Shown here: one piece after another, positions 57,172 to 64,000 of the stretch | Numbering within the stretch: the first letter of the stretch is position 1 | Layout: each line of letters opens with the position of its first letter | Source: Dillenia suffruticosa | Taxonomy: Eukaryota > Streptophyta > Magnoliopsida > Dilleniales > Dilleniaceae | Length of the DNA: 64,000 bases | NCBI GenBank assembly: GCA_033439265.1 | Contig: JAVTVX010000024.1 | Span: 434,001 to 498,000, forward strand | Direction of reading: 5' to 3' | Notes under the pieces: model-generated | The model's input: only the letters and a program-made list of their open reading frames with translations | What the model was told of the DNA's origin: nothing | Database searches by the model: none | Program-made: the position numbers and the translations under genes

Positions 57172-58701
57172 ATATTGTGTTTTTCAGCCCAAGTTGTCTT
57201 TGAAGTCTGCAAACATGTTGATAATAATTCTTATTGGAGATATGGATAGGACAACCCTCTCCGGCCTTTGCTTTTGCACCACTACCCCATCACTTTCTCC
57301 CCACTGGCATTGAAATGAAACCTGAGGTCAATACCTCATCCTTGGAGTAGAACTTGCGAATGACCGATGCTGCGATTTGATTACCTCAGGTGCTATGGAT
57401 CTCTTCTCCGTTTGCCTTCATGCCTTTTCCTAATTCGCCATTATGGTGCATTAGTATTGGCCATTCCCTGAGAGTGACATTTCCGGTTTCACGCTTTTAT
57501 GAAACTCCAAAAGATGAGAAACCTCAAACCAAAATATGCCAAGCTTCTATTGTAAACAAAGAATAATATCTTATACTGCATTATTTTTGCCTTTCATGTC
57601 TTCATCTCTCTCTTCAGTCCTCCATTCCGACAGAATACGAATAAAACTTGTTCTAGTAAGAGGGTTAGTCGTGTCTATTATATGGTATCAGCAGCTTTTT
57701 TTTCTTTTCTCTTCTTTTATTTCTTTTGAAAAAAATAAAATTAGAGAAAAAAATTATGCTGTAGGTTTGTAATTCATGTGCTAGCAGTAATGGACTTCCA
57801 TTCTCTATTTGTCCTAATTGAGAAATGGCTGTCCAGTTACGGATGTTCGAGGTTGTGGGGGTGGAGGGTGAGTTGTTTGAGCAGTCATTGGTTGAAAATA
57901 AAACGAACTCTACATGAGAATTGAACTCGCATCTGACAAAAACATTGTGACTTATTGGAGTGAAACTTTTCATTTTCATCCAAGGATAGAAAAGAAGGTT
58001 GGTTTGTAAAGATTTTGTAGTAGGGGCAATGCAACTAAGAGGAGTAATAGAAACTAGAATCGAGAGGGTATTTGAGAAGCTAATGTTGTAGCAGCTCCTT
58101 CAAAGAGACTTAATTCATTGAATACTTCAAATTCATACATCTTAATATTTATGAGATAATAAAACATAACATAATTTATATCAAAAATTGGTTCATCTAG
58201 TTCTCGTAAGAGTGTACCTAGAATACTAAAAGTCTTATTTATATTCAACAAGCTTTAACAATAAATTTTAATCCTTAAAAAAAAAACCCTCAGAATGAAG
58301 GGTTTTCACTTAAATAGTTTACAAAATGACTTTAAATATCTATAAAGATAAGAGTTCAAGTCTTAGAAAGGATGCGAAAATATCAGTGTTTGGCAAGGCA
58401 AGTTAGCACTATGTTGTTTGAGCAAATAAGCTAAGATAAAGTAGTTGTCCGATCGGTTTAAGGAAGACACAAAAGTCGTTGTTCCCATTGAAAAAGGCCA
58501 CCGACTGGATTGGAAAGGTCCCATTCCCATTTAAAAGTTAAACTCAATCTTGCCAATAGATAACATATTGGATTAGATAAAGACCTGTGCCCTGTTTTAG
58601 TACTTGTCGTAAAACAATAATGTTGATGAGGACGACTGAGAAGTGAGAAGGAGATAGATGGAGAGCCGAAGCTTCGTGGCTTGGGCTTGAACTTGAGCAT
58701 T
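57172..58701. other. Intergenic, no gene seen
   Basis: No reading frame with a recognisable product. The region leads to the TSD of the gypsy element at 58702. Confidence 0.5.
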
Positions 58702-58706
58702 GGGTC

Positions 58707-59378
58707 TGTTGAAAGTGGGTTTAGTTTCATAGATAATGATTCTGTTGAGTCAAGCAGGGTGACTAGCCGTCTGTCGATCTCAATCAATGGAATCTACAAA
58801 ATATAGTTGGAGGGGAAGGGAGATTTCGATACTAATTAATTTTTAATAAAAGAGAAAACAAACTGAAAGAGATTCTTATATGTCTTGTGTGCTCTCAGAG
58901 AGAAAGAAGACTTATTTGGTCGGCTGAGTTAAGGACATATATATAGTCTTCCCTGGGTGAATTCCGTGTATTTTTAGGGTGCTAAAACCCTAATTTCCTT
59001 ATGAAAGTGTCTCAAAATTCATAGGTATCAAATGAAATTTTAAGAATCTAAAATCTTATCAATTGGAGAAAATTTTAATTCATGATGGGATTACTTTACT
59101 CATCGATAAGAATTCATAGATTTTCTTTCTCATTATAAGATGTCATTCTTGTGTTTTATAGAAAGATGCATATTACTCCAATATTGACCGAATGTTGAAT
59201 ATCTAGGAGGTACAGTAGCTAACCATATAACTACCGAGAAGGGTTTGGTCGTTAGGCACTGAGAAGAAGGAATGTGTCCCGTGTAAATGACGCATTTCGA
59301 CAGATCTTTAGCATACTTTGTTTGTTGGGTTTTGGGCCCCTATCATACGTTTATGGACTCTCAGACCATGTATCATGA
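58707..59378 (-). repeat. Left (3') LTR of the deleted gypsy element
   Basis: It starts TGTTGAAAGTGGGTTTAG and ends ATGTATCATGA. It aligns throughout with the right LTR: GAGTCAAGCAGGGTGACTAG, AATGGAATCTACAAAATA, GAGATTTCGATACT, CTGAAAGAGATTCTTATATG. At 672 bp it is slightly shorter than its partner; several point differences separate the two, indicating an old insertion. Confidence 0.93.
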
Positions 59379-60359
59379 GTTGCCCATTACACCTTGTGTT
59401 GTTTTAAAGAAACGACATGAGGAGTAAGCTCAAAGGTTATTACTTAAAAGGTCGCGATGATGTTAATAGAAATAACTATTAAATAAATAATTTCAGAATA
59501 AATGATTCGTGAGAAGTTAGAAAGATTGAATTTTTCATTCATTACGTACGTCTTCCATTGGAACATTTCAATTGCTGGCAATCGTAAAGGTCACGTCTTC
59601 ACGGTTATAAATAGAAAGGAGACTTTAGTGTCGCCATGAAGTGATTTCAAAAGATTGGGTGTTGGCTTCTTGATACTTTGTCACTGAGAGTTAACACACC
59701 TCATTGGTTCTAGACCCCAAAACTCTATATGTTAGAAGGCATTTGCCGATATAGGGTGCCATTAAAAATGAGACTGCCGATATAAGGCGTCATCATGTCG
59801 TTTGGGATCTTGGTGTCATGATAGAGCCTGTAGGATTCCTTGAGGATGTTGGCTTTGAGTACAGAGAGATTCTCGCTCGGACATGAGAAATTTTTTCTCA
59901 TAGTGGAGGCTCTCTTCTCAAGATCAGAATTATCATCCGGCCCCTCGACGTAACAAGTGACTTAGGGTTCTTCTTTAGCTATTTTTTGGTTGGGAGGTCG
60001 GAGGAGGCCGAACGATGGAGAAGGTGCGGAGCGTAATGCATCATTTGTCTCTTTTTGACCAATTCCTACCTTTTACAAAATTCTTTCCAACTTTTCTTGT
60101 AAAATTTTTATAATTTTTCTTTTAATTGTATGATATCTCTTTTGTACCATACGAGATCTTGTGCTTCTCATTTTGTTTGTATCTATTCTATCTTGTAATA
60201 TCATTAATGAATGAATTTCTTTCCATCTTGAAAATTGCTCTGTACTTCTATCTTGTACCTTCGATATGAAATATAATAGTATTCCTCAACATACTTTAGC
60301 CGTTTGAGTAGCGTCTTTATTTGTGTATACCTATTGTTTGTTAACTTATTACAAGTTCG

Positions 60360-60690
60360 CAATCACAAGCATGGGCTGTGCCTGCCCATCAAGGGGCTAC
60401 ATCCTTTAGTGACGACATGTCATATTCGGTAAGACCATCGGTAGAAAGTTCAAATGATAAGAAGGGCCGTGTCTACTCAACTAAGAGTTACATCTCTTAT
60501 TGACAACACGTTACGTTCGGTAAGTCACTCGATAGAGAGTTCAAATGATAGGAAGACCATATCTACCCAACTAGGAGTTACATCCCTTATTAACGACATG
60601 TTATGTTAGATAAGGCACTCAATAGAGAGTTCAAATCATAAGAAAAGTCATATCTACCAGGCTGAGAGTTACATCCCTGTTGTTAAGAGA
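60360..60690 (-). repeat. About 90-bp tandem repeat array in the gypsy element
   Basis: GTTCAAATGATA and variants start at 60448, 60539 and 60629, steps of 91 and 90 bp. The core (TCTACTCAACTAAGAGTTAC, ATCTCTTATTGACAACACG, TTACGTTCGGTAAG) is homologous to the 78-bp unit at 30.9-31.4 kb, with an additional block of about 12 bp per unit. About 3.5 units are present. Confidence 0.9.
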
Positions 60691-60739
60691 TTCTAGACTT
60701 CCACTTATATTGCACGCTAACATTTTAGTGAATACTCTC

Positions 60740-60985
60740 TCATTTTGCTTAACAGGGTTTGCGGCTGGCGTCTACAGTTAATCTATGAATCATGACCAAC
60801 AGGTGAATATTGGGCATGTCTTCTGGGGACCACGCGAAAACTTTGGAGTGCTGGTAAGGCAATCCACGATTGTGTTTTGGAGGGGTATCGGTAGGTGGGT
60901 GCCGATCTGGACCGTTTGGCCTGTTACGTCTGTGATAGGAACGACAATTACCTGCTCTCCAAGCTGGGGTTTAGATTGGTGCTGA
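60740..60985 (-). pseudogene. Gypsy pol fragment just upstream of RT
   Basis: One minus-strand frame reads KVFAWSPEDMPNIH and then IHRLTV, the conserved linker that precedes reverse transcriptase in plant gypsy polyproteins. After this the coding sequence stops at a deletion junction near 60735 and the tandem repeats begin. Confidence 0.85.
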
Positions 60986-61029
60986 GCGATATCTCTAAAC
61001 TCTAGGCTTTCTATTGAGAGTATTTTTTC

Positions 61030-61552
61030 TTATCTCGCAACAGTGGGAGTAATCAATGGGTTGTTGTTACCATGAAGAGTTGCTATCTTTAGAGGTGTTT
61101 TGAATTTGATTTTCATGTGCGTTGTACTTGGTAGTGTTTCAAGACCATCCAGACAAGGACGGCTGAGGATTGCGTTGTAAAAGGACGAGAGTTTCACCAC
61201 ATAAAAAGTGGTCTCGGTGGTAGTATGGTGAGGAGGTGTTCTTAAGATCATGACGAGCGAGATGGTACCCTTAGGATTTATACATTCGTCAATGAACCCT
61301 TTTATGGGTTTGTTGGAAAGCATCTCAAAAGAAGAGGCTCTAACGTACTACTTGGTCAACAAAGATTCTTTTAAGGAGGTAGGACCCTATTCCCGCAATG
61401 ATGATTAGCAGACCATCTCGATTTGTGTTAACTCCTATTAAATCATCGTCGTCAAAATCTATAATCAACCTCTTTCTCTTGGATGACACCATGGCTATAA
61501 CAAAGAATAGTGGTAAGAACTTGAGAAATCGGTATGTTTTCACGAATGACAC
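61030..61552 (-). pseudogene. Gypsy protease-region fragment
   Basis: Frames give LIIDFDDDDLIGVNTNRDG and KRIFVDQ (active-site region, then decayed), followed by FYNAILSRPCLDGLETLPS. It lies only a few bases inside the LTR at 61558, so gag has been removed. The blocks match those of the relic at 31.6-32.06 kb. Confidence 0.85.
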
Positions 61553-61557
61553 AAATC

Positions 61558-62253
61558 TGTTGGAGATAGGTTTAACTCCACAGATGATGGCTCTACTGAT
61601 TCAAGCAGGGTAACTAGCCATCTATCGATCTTGATTAATGGGATCTACAAAAGACCGTCGGAGGGTGCTCCAACGGGGGAGACTTCGATACTTAAGTCAG
61701 AGAACCATTTTCAATAAGAAAGAAAACAGACTGAAAGAGAGTCTTATATACCTTGTATGTTTTGTGTGGTTTTAGAGAGAGAAGACTTACCTGGTCGGCT
61801 AAATTAAGGACGTATATATAATCTTCCCTAGATAAGTCCTATGTTCTTTCGGGGTACTAAAACCCTAATTTCCTTATGGAGGTGTTCCAAGATTTAAAGG
61901 TATCAAATGAAATCTTAAAAGATTCGGAATTTTATCAATTGGAGAAAGTTTTAGTTTGCGAAGAGGTTACTTTCCTCATAAATGAGGATTTATATATTTT
62001 CTTTCTCATTATGAGATGTCATTCCCACATTTTATGGAAGGTGAATATTATTTTAATATTGACCAAATGTTGAATACCAATGAGGTATAGGAACCACGCA
62101 TGTAACTACCGAGAAAAGTTTGGTGATTAAGTGCCGAGAAGAAGGAACACGTCTCATGTAAATAATGCATTTTGGTAGGTTTTTAGCATACTTTATTCAT
62201 TGGGATCTGGGCCTATATCGCACATGCATAGGCTCTTAAACCATGTATCATCA
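61558..62253 (-). repeat. Right (5') LTR of the deleted gypsy element
   Basis: It runs from TGTTGGAGATAGGTTTAAC to CCATGTATCATCA, 696 bp. Just inside it, on the minus strand, is TTTGTGTCATTCGTGAAAAC, a degenerate match to the TTGGCGCC-type primer-binding region common in plant gypsy elements. Confidence 0.93.
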
Positions 62254-62306
62254 GGGTCTATAGCACAAGTTACTTCCAGCTAGGTGTGCATTTGGATGAT
62301 TTAGGA

Positions 62307-63136
62307 GGCGTTTGGTTCGGTTTTGGAAATCGAAATCGAAATCAAAATCATATAATCAGGATTTGGAATGGATAAAATCATTCTAATTCATTTGTTTTGT
62401 TCAGTACACTGAAATGAGTATCATAACCATAGCTGGTGTTTGGTTGGTTTTTTTCATTATAGGAATTAATAATTTTTAAATTTTATTTTTACTCCAATAT
62501 ACAATAAAAAACTATGAATAATTTAAATTAAACTATTTTAAAATATTTTATGAAATTAATTTCATTTGAAAAAAATAAATATTATATGATTTTATCAAGC
62601 AAACTTTATATTCTCTTTAAAAATAAAAAGGGAAATACTTAAATAATGAAAATTTTATATTTTTTCACTTGTTTAATTTATATATATATATATATGAAAT
62701 ATTGTAATCGAAATTTTAAAAAAGGAAATGAGATTTTGTATTAAAATCTATTTTATAAAATTAATCATGATTTCATTTATTAAAATTTGAAATCTGATTT
62801 TACAAAATTTTGAATTCATTAATTTTTTTTAAAATAAAATTGGTTTAAAAATATTGCACAATCAAGAATATGGATTTTGGCTAATTTTTTTTAGAATGTG
62901 AAAAAAGAAAAAAGTGTAAGAGTAGAGAATAATAGATAATTTTAGGTAAGTGTGAAGGTCAATAGTTATTTAGGAATGAAATGCGGATTTTAACAAAACC
63001 TACCAATTTATTTGGATTTTTTAGATTTTTAGATTTTTAGGTATGAATCCAAAATATTCATTTTGATGGTATTAACTTAAATATTATCTTTCAATTTCAT
63101 TTTCATTCTTTATTCTCATGTCCCTTACCAAACGCC
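62307..63136. mobile_element. MITE-like element with short inverted ends
   Basis: GGCGTTTGGT at 62307-62316 and its reverse complement ACCAAACGCC at 63127-63136 bound an AT-rich 830-bp stretch without coding capacity. GGCGTTTGGT ends are common in plant non-autonomous DNA elements. No clear TSD could be assigned, so the borders are provisional. Confidence 0.5.
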
Positions 63137-63169
63137 ATTTTAATAATATGCACTTGTATTGTACTAAAT

Positions 63170-64000
63170 CCAGGAGAGTTCTTGTCCTTTGCAACTCCTT
63201 TGGATGGAAAGATTAGAATAGAAAAGAAAGGATTATGAGAGAAAAATATGATTTTTTTTTTTGGTCCTCCGGGAGTTTAGCTACGAGAGAAAAAAAAAAA
63301 GGATTTCAATGGATTTAAAATTCCTCTAAATCTAAAATTTTCTCTCTGTTAAAAGCGAAAAGAAATGAAGGAGAGAGGAAATATTAGAGTTAAAAATTGT
63401 TTATATTTCAAAAATATCCTTTAAAAATTGAAAGTAAACTTTTTTATTCTTAATGAATTTGTTTTTCTTTTCTTTTCTTTTCTTTTATAAAACTTCCAAA
63501 TAACCCTTTAAAAGTTGAAAGAAATTTTTTTTATATCCAATGAGTCTGATTTCTTTTATAAAATTTTCAAATATTATGGAAAGAAAATTATAATTTTCTT
63601 TTTTTTCTTTTTCTCTAAAGAATACATTCCAAGTACAAGTATTAAGACAATTGAGTCGAGTAGTGTTAATACCCGAATTCAGTTCGAGTGTTGATTAGAT
63701 GAGCTCGAACTTAAACTCAAGTTCATCGACTTTGCATTTTTCAAGTTTGAACTCGGTTTGAAGTGTCATCAAGTAACTTGAGTTTGAGTGTCGTTAGATT
63801 TGAAATAACATTTTTGACCTTTAATTTTTTATAACTTAAAAATTATTATTTCTAATATATTATATCTATAAATATAATTTTATATATATAAATTATTTTT
63901 AAAAAATATAATTATATCAGATAATTCAATAAGATTTATGAGCTCCACATAATATGAGCTCAAACTCAAACTCAATGTCAAACTATCCAAGTCAATTTCT
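63170..64000. repeat. Dispersed repeat DNA to window end
   Basis: 63170-63640 is A/T-rich with a (TTTTC)n run at about 63464-63486. From 63645 onwards recurring GAGCTC, AACTCAA, TTCGAGT and CAAGTT words (for example GATGAGCTCGAACTTAAACT) mark a dispersed repeat type common in plant genomes; it continues past the window edge. No gene is seen. Confidence 0.5.

Larger units (their letters stand above)
58702..62258 (-). mobile_element. Internally deleted Ty3/gypsy element with both LTRs and 5-bp TSD
   Basis: GGGTC directly precedes the left LTR (58702-58706) and directly follows the right LTR (62254-62258), the 5-bp duplication expected of gypsy integration. The element is 3.55 kb. Coding remnants show minus orientation: 5' LTR 62253-61558, a primer-binding-like region, protease (61552-61030), a short segment before RT (about 60985-60740), a tandem repeat array (60690-60360), non-coding DNA and 3' LTR 59378-58707. 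The gag domain and nearly all of pol are missing. It is a defective, non-autonomous copy related to the relic at 30-34.5 kb. Confidence 0.93.

Overview
This window is nuclear DNA from a flowering plant, almost certainly a eudicot. It is AT-rich and intron-containing, with long AT, GA/TC and homopolymer tracts. It carries plant-only families (a DYW pentatricopeptide repeat protein, a JAZ/TIFY repressor, a GEM-like GRAM protein, a CYSTM protein) among decayed LTR and non-LTR retrotransposons. The species cannot be told from sequence alone. There are no bacterial-style operons; each gene is an independent unit.

Layout. 1-8.1 kb: gene-poor, microsatellite-rich. 8.1-8.6 kb: a mutated fragment of 5.8S rRNA between two tRNA-like (SINE-like) copies. 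11.3-13.8 kb: an intact single-exon DYW-class PPR gene on the minus strand (organelle RNA editing, closest to Arabidopsis At5g13230). 18.7-19.9 kb: a five-exon JAZ10/TIFY9-like gene on the minus strand, split into pieces too short to stand out as ORFs. 23.7-24.7 kb: a 5'-truncated LINE with a 16-bp target-site duplication (TSD). 25.4-27.2 kb: a three-exon CYSTM gene (minus) with a GC-AG first intron. 30.1-34.5 kb: a decayed minus-strand Ty3/gypsy element (LTR, gag, protease, 78-bp tandem repeats, antisense coiled-coil ORF). 34.95-36.6 kb: an intact three-exon GEM-like GRAM-domain gene (plus). 37.9-42.0 kb: two adjoining solo LTR copies, the second split by a 2.7-kb 5'-truncated LINE. 47.9-49.1 kb: a two-exon WW-domain CURLY FLAG LEAF1-like gene (minus). 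52.0-52.8 kb: another solo LTR. 53.5-55.4 kb: a LITAF-domain (GILP-type) gene broken by a 34-bp tandem duplication and by a second frameshift at its C-terminus, with a small retro-insertion in its first intron. 57.1 kb: a tiny truncated U2 snRNA retrocopy with TSD. 58.7-62.3 kb: a second gypsy element, internally deleted but with both LTRs and a 5-bp TSD. 62.3-64 kb: MITE-like and dispersed repeats.

Functional reading. The apparently active genes are PPR (organelle RNA editing), JAZ (jasmonate signalling repressor), CYSTM (stress-related tail-anchored protein), GEM-like (ABA-related GRAM protein) and the CFL1-like WW protein (cuticle/epidermis). They are not a linked pathway. The most notable points are: the JAZ degron, in which an LPIARRK-type motif has become LPMARTL; the two rRNA/snRNA fragments; the two gypsy relics, which share a homologous internal minisatellite with different unit lengths (78 and about 90 bp) and both lack most of pol; and the duplication-frameshifted LITAF gene. 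No evidence was found for an entirely new multi-gene system.
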